Below are positions 52,951-61,897 of a stretch of DNA of 64,000 nt, piece by piece (the stretch's first letter is position 1; every line of letters starts with the position of its first letter). This stretch comes from Acetomicrobium hydrogeniformans (GTDB taxonomy: Bacteria; Synergistota; Synergistia; Synergistales; JAFGMB01): NCBI GenBank assembly GCA_016841745.1, contig JAENYO010000011.1:1-64000 (forward strand), written 5' to 3'. The notes beneath the pieces were generated by a model that was not told where the DNA came from, did not search any database, and worked only from the letters and a program-made list of their open reading frames with translations. A program made the translations under genes and the position numbers.

Positions 52951-53883
52951 ATGGAACAGATTCGTTCGCTGTCAGCTCTTCTCGAATATGCTAAAAAGAT
53001 AGGGGCAGAGCAGGGCCCCAAAACGATCAGTGTAGCAATGGCTGAGAATGCAGGTCTTATCTCTTCCCTCGAGGAGGCAAGGGTTTCCGGTATAGCCAAC
53101 TCCATTCTTGTAGGTAATGCCGATGATATCGCTGCCGCAGCCAGTGAAGCAGGGGTAGACCTTGCTAACTTTGAAGTCATCGATGAAAAAAACGAGGCCA
53201 AAATGGGTCTTGTAGCAGTAGAAAAGGTATCTTCCGGCAAAGCCGATATCTACATGAAGGGCCAGATCCATACCAATAACTTCCTTCGTGGAATGCTCAA
53301 CAAGGAAGTGGGCCTTCGTATGGGTAAGAACACCATCTCCCACTGCTATTTTCATTCCGTAGAGGGTTACGATCGTATTTTCTTTATCTGCGATGCGGCC
53401 TTCAACATGTATCCCGACCTTGGCCAGAAGGCCAACATTATCCAGAATACGGTCAATTTTGCCAGAGCCTTAGGTGTAGCCGAGCCCAAGGTTGCTGTTC
53501 TCGCTGCTGTAGAAGTTGTAAATCCCGATATGCCCTGCACCCTTGAGGCTTCCGCTCTTACACAGATGAACCGCCGCGGTCAGATCAAAAACTGTGTTGT
53601 GGATGGTCCCTTAGCCCTGGACAATGCCCTCAGTGAAGAATCTGCAAAGACCAAGGGAATCGTCTCCCCTGTAGCCGGCAAGGCAGATGTCCTCGCCGTT
53701 CCCGATATCGAAGCAGGCAACATGCTTGCCAAGGCTATTGTTTACTTCGCAAAGAACGAGACAGCAGGCCTTATCCTTGGAGCAGCAGCACCTGTTGTCC
53801 TGACAAGCAGGTCTGATTCTCCCAGAGCTAAACTTCTTTCTCTCGCGGCTGCAGTTGCTCTTTCCGCTTTCCAGAAAAAATAG
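52951..53883 (+). CDS. ptb: Phosphate butyryltransferase 2
   Basis: 310 residues with a good ribosome site (AGGGAGG). Paralogue of ptb1: SILVGNADDIAAAASEAG, ADIYMKGQIHTNNFLRGMLNKEVGL, FICDAAFNMYPDLGQKANII, AVEVVNPDMPCTLEASALTQM, LILGAAAPVVLTSRSDS. The third segment has FNMYP where ptb1 has MNIYP, hinting at different acyl preference. A terminator-like hairpin lies between this gene and buk2. Confidence 0.92.
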   Translation: MEQIRSLSALLEYAKKIGAEQGPKTISVAMAENAGLISSLEEARVSGIANSILVGNADDIAAAASEAGVDLANFEVIDEKNEAKMGLVAVEKVSSGKADIYMKGQIHTNNFLRGMLNKEVGLRMGKNTISHCYFHSVEGYDRIFFICDAAFNMYPDLGQKANIIQNTVNFARALGVAEPKVAVLAAVEVVNPDMPCTLEASALTQMNRRGQIKNCVVDGPLALDNALSEESAKTKGIVSPVAGKADVLAVPDIEAGNMLAKAIVYFAKNETAGLILGAAAPVVLTSRSDSPRAKLLSLAAAVALSAFQKK

Positions 53884-53968
53884 ACCTTAAGGGCAGAATT
53901 GTCCCTTAAGGGTTTGTTCAACAGATCCAGGGGTTGCATATATATTTTTCATGTTGAGTGAAAAAGAA

Positions 53969-54000
53969 GGGGCCGCCCTCTTGCAGCGGCCCCTATTTTG
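53969..54000 (+). terminator. Terminator between ptb2 and buk2
   Basis: Perfect 8-bp stem GGGGCCGC (53969-53976) / GCGGCCCC (53986-53993), followed by TATTTTGTAATTTTT. A weaker hairpin CCTTAAGGG/CCCTTAAGG lies earlier at about 53884-53911. Transcription of buk2 must either read through or start in between. Confidence 0.78.
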
Positions 54001-54021
54001 TAATTTTTAGGGGGATTGTAC

Positions 54022-55092
54022 ATGAAGATACTTGCCATAAACCCGGGTTCTACAAGCACAAAGGTTGCTTTTTTTGAGGACGACAGGGAGATATGGAGCG
54101 ATACTCAGAGGTATGACGTTGATGTCCTGAAGGAATTCCACGGAATAATGGCCCAGCAGGATTTTAGACTCGATGAGATCCGCAAAGTGGTAGATGCAAA
54201 TAAAACAGACCTCTCTGAACTCGATGCCGTAGTGGGAAGGGGTGGTCTTCTGAAGCCTATTCCCGGAGGAACCTACGAAGTCAATTCGGATATGATCGCT
54301 GATCTTGGTTCCTGTAAATATGGAGCCCATGCCAGCAACCTGGGGGCGGGTCTTGCTGTGAGCCTGGCCAGAGAAGGCGGCTGCAACAGGGCTTTCATTG
54401 TTGATCCTGTAGTGGTGGATGAACTCATTCCCGAAGCTCGTTTAAGCGGTATGCCCGGTATCGACAGAAGATCCATCTGGCATGCACTTAACCAGAAGGC
54501 AGTAGCACGAAGGGTTGCCGGAGAAATGGGGAAAAAATACGAAGATCTGAACATCATCGTAGCCCACATGGGAGGCGGTATTTCCGTTGGGGCCCATGAA
54601 AATGGGAAGACTATAGATGTAAACAATGCTCTTGACGGTGAAGGCCCCTTCTCTCCAGAGAGGGCTGGTTCTCTGCCTGCAGGCGGGCTGGTAAGGCTAG
54701 CCTACAGCGGGAAATACGATCTGCCCGAGCTTATGAAGAAAATGGTCGGCAATGGCGGTCTTGTGGCCCATCTAGGTACGAACGACTTGAGAGAAGTCCA
54801 GAAGATGATAGAGGCAGGCAACGAAAAGGCGAAACTGGTATTTGAAGGCCTGGCCCTTCAGGTAGCCAAAGAGATCGGTTCCCGGGCAGCAGTCCTTATG
54901 GGTAAAGTTGACGCCATTGTTCTTACTGGCGGATTGGCCTACAGCGATATGCTGGTGGAGAGGATCAGGGAAAGGGTATCTTATATAGCCGAAATCAAGG
55001 TCTATCCAGGAGAGGATGAAATGATGGCCCTTGCAGAAGGAGCCCTGAGAGTTCTGAAAGGCGAGGAAGAGGCTAATATTTACACGGGTTGA
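54022..55092 (+). CDS. buk: Butyrate kinase 2
   Basis: 356 residues from ATG 54022, 7 bases after AGGGGG. Motifs ILAINPGSTSTKVAFF, VVGRGGLLKPIPGGTYEV, VAHMGGGISVGAHENGKTID and SLPAGGLVRLA. The gene order buk1-ptb1-ptb2-buk2 is mirror-like, so the two pairs probably serve different acyl chains (for example butyryl versus branched). Its stop overlaps the region of the next gene's ribosome site. Confidence 0.93.
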   Translation: MKILAINPGSTSTKVAFFEDDREIWSDTQRYDVDVLKEFHGIMAQQDFRLDEIRKVVDANKTDLSELDAVVGRGGLLKPIPGGTYEVNSDMIADLGSCKYGAHASNLGAGLAVSLAREGGCNRAFIVDPVVVDELIPEARLSGMPGIDRRSIWHALNQKAVARRVAGEMGKKYEDLNIIVAHMGGGISVGAHENGKTIDVNNALDGEGPFSPERAGSLPAGGLVRLAYSGKYDLPELMKKMVGNGGLVAHLGTNDLREVQKMIEAGNEKAKLVFEGLALQVAKEIGSRAAVLMGKVDAIVLTGGLAYSDMLVERIRERVSYIAEIKVYPGEDEMMALAEGALRVLKGEEEANIYTG

Positions 55093-55106
55093 AGGTGGAG
55101 ATAAAT

Positions 55107-56060
55107 ATGAAAATAGTTCTTCTTGAACCGCTAGGGGTCTCAAAGGAGACCCTTCTTGCTCTTTTTGAACCTTTTAAGGAAAAGGGGCATGAATTTATTT
55201 ATTATGAAAAAAGGATCGAGGACGTGGAAACTCTAAGAGAAAGGTCCAGGGATGCTGATATCCTCATGGTGGCCAACCTTCCCCTTCCCGCAGAGGTCAT
55301 AACTGGCTGTCCAAGCTTGAAGATGATATCTGTCGCCTTTACGGGAGTGGATCATATTGCCCTTGATACCTGTAGGGAGAAGGGCATTATCGTTTCAAAC
55401 TGCGCAGGATATTCCACTAATTCAGTAGCTGAACTTGCAGTGGGAATGATGATATCGGTTTCCCGTTTTCTTTTACCTTGTGACCAGGCCACAAGGGAAG
55501 GCAAAACCAGGGCTGGTCTTATCGGCAACGATCTTGCCGGGAAAACTGTTGGCATAGTAGGTACCGGTGCCATAGGAATGCAGGTTGCCCGAATCTGCAG
55601 GGCTATTGGTTGTGAACTTATAGCCTACAGCAGGACAGAAAGAGAAGAGGCTAGAGAGCTTGGGATCCATTACATGCCCCTGGAAGATCTTATGGCCAGG
55701 GCTGATATCGTTTCTGTTCATGTTCCTTCAACTTCAGATACCAGAAAACTTGTCAATGCAGAGATGATAGCCAGAATGAAGAACTCTGCCATTTTGATCA
55801 ATACTGCCAGGGGTGCCATTGTTGATTCAAAAGCTCTTGCAGAAGCGCTTAGAGAAGGCCATATAAGGGGTGCCGGCATAGATGTCTTCGAGATGGAACC
55901 TCCAATTCCTTTCGTACACCCCCTTCTGAATACACCCAACGTGATTCTTGCGCCTCATGTCGCATTTGCCACGGAGGAGGCCTTCGAAAAGAGAGCTGTC
56001 CTGGTTTTCGATAATATATCTGCATGGCTATCCGGTAAACCCGTAAACAGGGTTAGCTGA
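55107..56060 (+). CDS. D-isomer-specific 2-hydroxyacid dehydrogenase
   Basis: 317 residues from ATG 55107, with GGTGGAG upstream. Rossmann NAD-binding loop GIVGTGAIGMQVARI (about residues 145-160) followed by the substrate Arg (INTARGAIVD), Glu region and catalytic His (LAPHVAFATEE). The C-terminal half matches phosphoglycerate or hydroxyisocaproate dehydrogenase-type enzymes. With ptb/buk upstream it may reduce 2-oxo acids from amino acids to 2-hydroxy acids, as in reductive amino-acid fermentation. Substrate is inference. Confidence 0.9.
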   Translation: MKIVLLEPLGVSKETLLALFEPFKEKGHEFIYYEKRIEDVETLRERSRDADILMVANLPLPAEVITGCPSLKMISVAFTGVDHIALDTCREKGIIVSNCAGYSTNSVAELAVGMMISVSRFLLPCDQATREGKTRAGLIGNDLAGKTVGIVGTGAIGMQVARICRAIGCELIAYSRTEREEARELGIHYMPLEDLMARADIVSVHVPSTSDTRKLVNAEMIARMKNSAILINTARGAIVDSKALAEALREGHIRGAGIDVFEMEPPIPFVHPLLNTPNVILAPHVAFATEEAFEKRAVLVFDNISAWLSGKPVNRVS

Positions 56061-56082
56061 CAATAAGGGGGAGGAGCCTTCA

Positions 56083-56459
56083 ATGACTGAAAATAGAAAG
56101 GCTGTTATCTGGACAAAGGAAATACTGCTGGAAATGGCGAAAAGGCTACCCATGGCAGCAACCCCGAGGCAGGAGTTTCCATATCTTTCCTGCGCCAGGA
56201 GAAAGAGTGCAGCGTAAACGTAGTAGAACTTAAGAAGGGAATACCTTCTCACCGGCATGAGAGCCATGATGAGATCATACAGATACTGGAAGGAGAGGGA
56301 AAAGCCGTAACTGATGGAGAGGAAAAGTGACTCAGATCTGGAGATGTACTGTTCTGCCCGAGGGACATCTCCCATTCGCTCCTTTTTCCCGTCAAACTTC
56401 TTTCCATATGTACGTCATCCTTTGCCCCCCAGAATCCTGATAGAGTATTCGATAATTAA
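56083..56459 (+). pseudogene. Decayed cupin-domain gene
   Basis: GGGGGAGGAG precedes ATG 56083, which opens about 43 codons. After a frame change near 56120-56160 the sequence continues as a single cupin: ELKKGIPSHRHESHDEIIQI, LEGEGKAVTDGEEK, in-frame TGA at 56328-56330, then LRSGDVLFCPRDISHSLLF, ending at 56457-56459. The cupin motif 1 (HRH..E) and motif 2 (GDVLF.P..I.H) are both readable. So at least one frameshift and one nonsense change have hit a small metal-binding cupin. Confidence 0.65.
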
Positions 56460-56474
56460 AAGAGAATCATTTAA

Positions 56475-56505
56475 TGGGCTATCCTGAAGGGGATGGCCCA
56501 TTTTT
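56475..56505 (+). terminator. Terminator after the cupin pseudogene
   Basis: TGGGCTATCC (56475-56484) pairs with GGGGATGGCCCA (one bulge), loop TGAA, followed by TTTTTAC. Confidence 0.7.
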
Positions 56506-56589
56506 ACAGACAGGTCTCGAGAGGGATCAGGAAAAGAGATCATCCTTTATAATTTACAGGACCATAGTGTTTGAAGGGATCTGGAGAAA

Positions 56590-56931
56590 ATGGAAAAAAC
56601 CCGCAAGATAAAGGTATACATGGAAAGGCCCTACTCTTCCGTTTGCTGAAGTAACTACTGCTATGGTGAGGAAGAGATGAAATCCTTTCCCATGAAGGAA
56701 AGCTGTGTGCTGGTCGGTAACGTTCCAGGAAAAATACGGGGGAAATATGGATCCAGGGTGACCGTAAACATATACGATCCCAGGTGCTACCTCTGGGTTT
56801 TCGATCTTGTAAGATTTAACATAAGGGCTACTGAAGTCACATGAGTCATGGATGGAAAGCTTCTGGCCAGGGGCGTTCCATCCTGGGAGGATCTTGAAAC
56901 ATCCATTGACGAAAGACTGGAGAAAGGATGA
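56590..56931 (+). pseudogene. Small Cys-containing gene with two in-frame TGA codons
   Basis: 114 in-frame codons from ATG 56590 read like a real protein: IKVYMERPYSSVC, TGA (56647-56649), SNYCYGEEEM.., then VTVNIYDPRCYLWVFDLVRF, ..TEVT, TGA (56842-56844), VMDGKLLARGVPSWEDLE. The second TGA is most simply a Trp codon mutated (thioredoxin-like T-W-x-x-D-G pattern). The first lies between cysteines and could be an Arg codon mutated or, less likely, selenocysteine. I do not recognise the family with certainty; a thioredoxin-like fold is possible. Confidence 0.5.
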
Positions 56932-57010
56932 GCTGTGGTAAAATAACCCTACTTTAATCGAGTTTCTCATCAGGTTGGTTCTATTCTTTTTCTTTGAAGG
57001 TGGGTTTGTT

Positions 57011-59716
57011 ATGGCCGGAGACGAAAGAAACAGAAGTTCCTCAGAACGGAGAGCCTCCGTAAAAAACCCCGCCCTTCATCAGGAGATGGGCATACCCCTG
57101 GGACTAAGCAGTTTAATATCCTTCCTCATAACCGATATTAACGGAGAGGAAGCTTCTATTGTGTCCATAAGCAGCGGAGCAGAAAGGCTTTTCGGTTATG
57201 GTCCATCAGAAATGGTGGGGCAGCTCCTTTCGTCCCTTATGGTTCCAGACAGAGTGTCACGCCTTCCTGTAATTTTCGGCAAACTATCGGCCACTAAAGA
57301 GGAATACAGTTCAGAGACAGTCCTTGCAAAGCGATCGGGAGAACTTTTCCCTGCCCATCTTAAGGTCTATCCTGTGCATGATAAAGATAAGAATGTAGTA
57401 CAGGCCCTTTTTTTCATCACCGACCTTTCCTCCCGTAAAAAACTGGAAAAGGAACTCTCCAGGAGCGAGGAAAAATTCCGTATTCTGATTGAGAATTCCC
57501 TTGATATCATAACCATCCTTGATCACGATGGAACCGTAACCTATCACAGCCCCTCAGTCAGGGAGGTCCTGGGTTATGAAAAGGGAGAACTTGAAAGAGC
57601 CAATGTTTTTGACAACATACATCCTGAAGATTTCCCTGCTACTATGTCCGTCCTCGCTGAAGTATCAAAAAATCCAGGTATTCCAAAGGTTCTCGAACAT
57701 CGTTTCAGGGATAGTTCCGGAGCCTGGAAGATCTTTGAAAGCCGGGGCAAAGCTCTTATATCCGGTTCTGGTCTTGAAGGGATAATTGTAAATTCCAGGG
57801 ATATCTCCGACAGAAAGGAAGCGGAGAGGAAGCTTTCCCGCCGTCTCCATTTTGAGGAAACCCTTTCTGAAATATCAACCAGATTTGTTCTGACAAAGGA
57901 TCTGGATAAAGCCATAAATATTTCCATTGAGCAACTGGGAATTTTCAGTTGTGCAAGTCGTGCCTATATTTTTACAATTGACTGGAAATCTGGAACAATG
58001 CACAATACCCATGAATGGTGTTATAAGGATATAGAGCCCCAGATAAATAATCTACAGTCTCTGACCCTCCAGAGTTTTCCATGGTGGATGAAAAAACTTG
58101 AAGAAGATGGAGAGATAGTCATTCAGGATGTATCCAGCCTTCCTACGGAGGCTTATGCCGAGAAGGAGATCCTCCAGGAACAGGGAATAAGATCCATTCT
58201 CGTCCTTCCCTTTTATTGTGCCAATTCCATCAGGGGGTATGTGGGTTTCGACAATGTGGTCTCCACCTGGGCCTGGGAGAAGAAGGACATAAGACTTCTC
58301 AAGGTATATGCACATATTCTTGGACAGGCCTTTGAAAAGAATGAAACTTTCCGTTCCTATCAGTCCAGCCTCCAGTTCAATCTCAGCCTTCTCAACAGTT
58401 CTCCCAACCCGATAATGGTCCTTGATGCAGAAGGGGCTATAACCTATGTAAACCCTTCTTTTGGCAGGGTATCAGGCTATGCCTCAAAGGAAGTCAGGGG
58501 CATGAGAGCACCTTATCCCTGGTGGCCTGAAGATGATGTGGAGGATTGCCTCCAGGAACATGGTTCCCTGTTAAGAGGTAATGATATAGCAGGAGAGAAA
58601 CGGTTTATATCCAGAAAGGGAGAAACTTTCCGGGTTTACATAAATAGCTCCCTTATAAATGGAGAAGAAGGGGAGAAACATTACCTGGTTAACTGGCTCG
58701 ATATCACCGAGCGGTATCGTGCAGAGAGGGCACACAGGGCTTCAGAGGAAAAATACAGATCTCTCGTGGAAAACCTGAATGAAATAATATATTCGCTTAA
58801 CAGGGAGGGACATATTACCTTTATCAGCCCTGTTATAAAAGCGTTGCTGGGATATGAAACATCAGAGATGGAGGGATGTGCCTTTACTTCCTTTGTCCAC
58901 GAGGAGGACAGTTACACTGTGGAGGCAAGCCTGAAGGACCGGTGGGCTGGCATCCCGGAAAAGTATGAGATCCGCATGATCGGTAATGAAGGTAAAGTGC
59001 ATCACGTACTGGTTTCCTCAAGACCCCAGTTTGACGGAAATAACGTGATCGGGGTTATCGGCTCCCTCAGCGATATAACAGCCCAGAGGGAAACTGAGAT
59101 CAAGCTGGAGGCAAGTTACAGAAAGCTCGATGAATTAATGGATGGTGCTGCGTCTTCCATAGTGTCTCTTCTGGAGATAAGGGATCCCTATTCAGCCGGA
59201 CACCAGAAACGGGTTTCCATACTCGCTACTGCAATTGCAAAGGAAATGAAGCTTATGGAAGGGCAGGTGGAAAATGTAAGGATTTCCAGCCTCGTCCATG
59301 ATATAGGAAAAATCCATATACCAGCTGAGATACTTAGTAAACCATCAAAGCTGAGAAAAACGGAATTCGAACTTCTCAAGGCTCATCCCCGTTCGGGTTC
59401 TGAGGTCATACGAAAATTCGCTTTCCCTGAGATTATCGGAGAAATAGTTCTCCAGCATCATGAGAGATTCGATGGTTCGGGTTATCCGGATGGTCTGGAA
59501 GGACAGGAAATACTTCTTGAAGCCAGGATCCTTGCCGTGGCAGATGTTATGGAAGCAATGGTTTCCCATAGGCCCTATCGCCCGGCCCACAGTTTTGACG
59601 ATGCCCTGGAGGAGATCTCTTCAAAGAGCGGCATTCTCTATGACCCTGGAGTTGTAGCTGCCTGTATCAGTGTCTTTTCAAAAAAAGGATTTTTCGCGGG
59701 GTCTTCCAGTATCTGA
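57011..59716 (+). CDS. Soluble PAS/GAF/PAS/PAS/HD-GYP signalling protein
   Basis: 901 residues from ATG 57011, with GAAGGTGGG 6 bases upstream. No membrane segment. Domains in order: PAS (about 20-135), PAS (about 150-265), GAF (about 280-435), PAS (about 450-565), PAS (about 585-695) and HD-GYP (about 715-890) with SLVHDIGKIHIPAEIL and HHERFDGSGYPDGL. The HD-GYP part is close to those of the two membrane sensors upstream. It probably hydrolyses cyclic dinucleotide in response to an intracellular signal such as redox state or a small ligand. Confidence 0.9.
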   Translation: MAGDERNRSSSERRASVKNPALHQEMGIPLGLSSLISFLITDINGEEASIVSISSGAERLFGYGPSEMVGQLLSSLMVPDRVSRLPVIFGKLSATKEEYSSETVLAKRSGELFPAHLKVYPVHDKDKNVVQALFFITDLSSRKKLEKELSRSEEKFRILIENSLDIITILDHDGTVTYHSPSVREVLGYEKGELERANVFDNIHPEDFPATMSVLAEVSKNPGIPKVLEHRFRDSSGAWKIFESRGKALISGSGLEGIIVNSRDISDRKEAERKLSRRLHFEETLSEISTRFVLTKDLDKAINISIEQLGIFSCASRAYIFTIDWKSGTMHNTHEWCYKDIEPQINNLQSLTLQSFPWWMKKLEEDGEIVIQDVSSLPTEAYAEKEILQEQGIRSILVLPFYCANSIRGYVGFDNVVSTWAWEKKDIRLLKVYAHILGQAFEKNETFRSYQSSLQFNLSLLNSSPNPIMVLDAEGAITYVNPSFGRVSGYASKEVRGMRAPYPWWPEDDVEDCLQEHGSLLRGNDIAGEKRFISRKGETFRVYINSSLINGEEGEKHYLVNWLDITERYRAERAHRASEEKYRSLVENLNEIIYSLNREGHITFISPVIKALLGYETSEMEGCAFTSFVHEEDSYTVEASLKDRWAGIPEKYEIRMIGNEGKVHHVLVSSRPQFDGNNVIGVIGSLSDITAQRETEIKLEASYRKLDELMDGAASSIVSLLEIRDPYSAGHQKRVSILATAIAKEMKLMEGQVENVRISSLVHDIGKIHIPAEILSKPSKLRKTEFELLKAHPRSGSEVIRKFAFPEIIGEIVLQHHERFDGSGYPDGLEGQEILLEARILAVADVMEAMVSHRPYRPAHSFDDALEEISSKSGILYDPGVVAACISVFSKKGFFAGSSSI

Positions 59717-59736
59717 GGAGTAGATCTCAGGGGGCA

Positions 59737-60276
59737 TTACCGCCATCTGCCTCTACCTCCCTGTCCCCGGCCATGACCTCCCATTCTTCCATGACCAAAG
59801 CCTGAACATGGAGGTCCTGCGATATTGTTTTCAGGGAAATTTCTATGACATTCATCGCACACGGCCGCTATTTCCAGTGTTTGGGGGAGGAAATGAAATG
59901 CCTCTTCCTCAACCCATTTCTTGACGGTAGCCTCCTTGTCTGTTTCATCCTCCATGTGTATTACCTTGCCGCAGATCCTGCAGTATAAGTGAAAATGCAT
60001 CTTCTGACCGGGAAGTTCAAAACGGTAAAACCCTTCCTCCATATTAACCAGGTTCAGTAGCCCAAGCCTGGATAGAAGGTTTACAGTGCGGTATATGGTT
60101 GCGATCCCGATAGTCGGGTCCTCGGCCTGTGCCAATTCCCGGAGATCGTTAACGCTGCAGTGTTTTCCCGAGTTTTCAATGAGGGTCCTTATGATAATTT
60201 CCCGTTGGCTGGTAAGGCGGAATCCTCTTTTTTTCAGTTCTTCCTTATATTGATCGCTCATCTTTCCAGATAACAT
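59737..60276 (-). CDS. Fur family regulator with Gly/Arg-rich tail
   Basis: 179 residues, GGAGG 6 bases before ATG 60276. Winged helix (about 15-85: RLTSQREIII..SVNDLRELAQAEDPTIGIATIYRTVNLL), then a metal-binding dimer domain with HFHLYCRICGK and CDECH, giving the two CxxC of the structural zinc site. The last 35 residues are unusual: CSGFGHGRMGGHGRGQGGRGRWR. Divergently transcribed from the DUF5320-ferredoxin cluster, with a perfect Fur box between them. Fur versus PerR or Zur is not settled by sequence, though the 7-1-7 Fur box favours iron. Confidence 0.9.
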   Translation of the reverse strand: MLSGKMSDQYKEELKKRGFRLTSQREIIIRTLIENSGKHCSVNDLRELAQAEDPTIGIATIYRTVNLLSRLGLLNLVNMEEGFYRFELPGQKMHFHLYCRICGKVIHMEDETDKEATVKKWVEEEAFHFLPQTLEIAAVCDECHRNFPENNIAGPPCSGFGHGRMGGHGRGQGGRGRWR

Positions 60277-60325
60277 TTTACTCCTCCAGAAGGTTGTGTT
60301 TTCTTTATGAATTTTACATTGGCCC

Positions 60326-60375
60326 TTGACAATATAACATATATGGGTCTAGTATGCTAATGATAATCATTATCA
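60326..60375 (+). promoter_or_regulatory. Fur-controlled promoter of the DUF5320/MinD cluster
   Basis: TTGACA (60326-60331), 18-base spacer, TAGTAT (60350-60355), then a perfect 7-1-7 Fur box TGATAATCATTATCA (60361-60375) over the expected start site. It lies between the divergent regulator gene and DUF5320. Confidence 0.85.
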
Positions 60376-60589
60376 TTATTTGAGTGCCCGAATATACGAT
60401 ACACGATTAATGATCCTGTATTTCTGACTCTGTTTTTTTCGAACCAGTTATTGAAGGTATTGCGATAGGGTTTCTAAAGGGACAGGTGTCTTCTGGCCAT
60501 TTTAAATTTACTTATCCTGATCATGTATTGCAATAAGTGGACAATACATCTTTCCGAAGGGAGAGATGAACTTCAAGGAGGTGATATAA

Positions 60590-60865
60590 ATGCCGAGATT
60601 TAATGGAAGAGGACCCAGGGGAATGGGTGCCGGAACAGGATGGGGCCTTGGTCCCTGTGGAGCAGGCAGAGCCTGGGGCCGTGGAGGCGGATATGGGTAT
60701 GGCTGGAGAGCACCTATGGCAGACAGTGGTTATTATCCTCCATATGCTGCGCCTGTACAGCCTGCACCCCAGGATGAAAAGGTCTTTCTTCAGGATCAGC
60801 TGGACTATCTTGAGTCTGAAGTCAAGCGGATCCGGGAAAGAATGGATAATATCGATAAGGCTTAA
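60590..60865 (+). CDS. DUF5320 family protein
   Basis: 91 residues, AAGGAGGTGAT upstream. The N-terminal third is Gly/Arg-rich (MPRFNGRGPRGMGAGTGWG, ..CGAGRAWGRGGGYGYG), and the C-terminus is a short coiled coil (FLQDQLDYLESEVKRIRERM). This layout is that of DUF5320, small proteins of unknown function usually encoded next to MinD-ferredoxin ATPases and NifX-like proteins, as here. The single Cys may touch metal. First gene of the Fur-controlled cluster. Confidence 0.85.
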   Translation: MPRFNGRGPRGMGAGTGWGLGPCGAGRAWGRGGGYGYGWRAPMADSGYYPPYAAPVQPAPQDEKVFLQDQLDYLESEVKRIRERMDNIDKA

Positions 60866-61033
60866 CCCTGATTTTCCTTCTTACGACCATGTTAACGTTC
60901 TGTAAGAGAGGGGAGTTTTCTCTCCTCTCTTGATTTTGTCTGTTTCTCCGATACAATCAGGGAATGCCAATTGTTAACTGAACAGAATAATCACTATCAA
61001 TAAACCCTTGTCTTAGATGGAACAAGGAAATCA

Positions 61034-61897
61034 ATGGAGGACGTGATCTCGGAAATGTTTCGAATAGCAGTCGCAAGCGGCAAGGGAGGAACGGGAAAGA
61101 CGTGTGTTGCTTCATCCCTTGCATTGATGGCAGGGCAGGCTGTTGCAGTTGATGTGGATGTGGAAGAACCCAACCTTGCAATCCTTCTGGGAGTGGATAT
61201 GAAACACCACCTTGATGTAACCGTACCCCTTCCCGTTATAAATGAGGATAAGTGTCAAAAATGCGGAAAATGTGCCGAGGCCTGCCGTTTTGGAGCTATG
61301 ACTATTTTTGGTGACAAATATCCCCTTGTTAATAGTTCTCTCTGTAATGGCTGCGGTACTTGCTCAATAGTTTGTCCATATTCTGCCATAACCGAAACGG
61401 AAAGAGTCGTTGGAGAATTGAATTACGGGGAAGAGGGATCTCTCAAAATCCTTGAGGGATGCCTTCAGGTAGGTGTCTACAATGCCATACCCATCATCGA
61501 GAAGACTCTCAATGAAGCTGAAAAGTGGGACACTACCCATGTGATAGACTGTTCTCCCGGTACATCCTGTCCCATGGTGGCCGCGGTGGGACGGGCTGAT
61601 TATGTGGTTTTAGTAACAGAACCGACTCCCTTTGGTCTGGCTGATCTTGCCCTTGCCCTTACTGTAGTCAGTGATCTTGGTATTCCGGCAGGAGTGGTGG
61701 TCAACAGGGCAGATCTTTCCGGAGGAGATCTGGGTCCTCTATGTAAAAAGTTCGGAGTGGATGTTATTGCCAGTCTGCCCTTTTCAAGACAGGTAGCGAA
61801 AGCCTATGCCAGTGGTATTTCTCCTATCAAGGTCGATGCTAACTGGCAGGAAGCGATGAAAAAAGTATTAAACAGGGCAGAGGAGGCACTTCAATGA
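61034..61897 (+). CDS. MinD-type P-loop ATPase with inserted ferredoxin domain 1
   Basis: 287 residues from ATG 61034; ATG 61055 (MFRIAVASGKGG) is an alternative start. Deviant Walker A ASGKGGTGKT, then an inserted 2[4Fe-4S] ferredoxin (CQKCGKCAEACRFGA and CNGCGTCSIVCPYSA, about residues 75-120), then DCSPGTSCP (Walker B) and the switch region VTEPTPFGLADL. Family members probably load or carry Fe-S clusters using ATP, like Mrp/NBP35 relatives. It overlaps the next gene by 4 bases. Iron control is implied by the upstream Fur box. Confidence 0.92.
   Translation: MEDVISEMFRIAVASGKGGTGKTCVASSLALMAGQAVAVDVDVEEPNLAILLGVDMKHHLDVTVPLPVINEDKCQKCGKCAEACRFGAMTIFGDKYPLVNSSLCNGCGTCSIVCPYSAITETERVVGELNYGEEGSLKILEGCLQVGVYNAIPIIEKTLNEAEKWDTTHVIDCSPGTSCPMVAAVGRADYVVLVTEPTPFGLADLALALTVVSDLGIPAGVVVNRADLSGGDLGPLCKKFGVDVIASLPFSRQVAKAYASGISPIKVDANWQEAMKKVLNRAEEALQ

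Noticed and set aside
56554-56970. Minus-strand ORF of 138 codons
   Set aside because: It is antisense to a plus-strand frame that reads far more like a protein (conserved-looking YDPRCYLW, PSWEDLE) despite two TGA codons; the minus frame has no ribosome site or recognisable motif.
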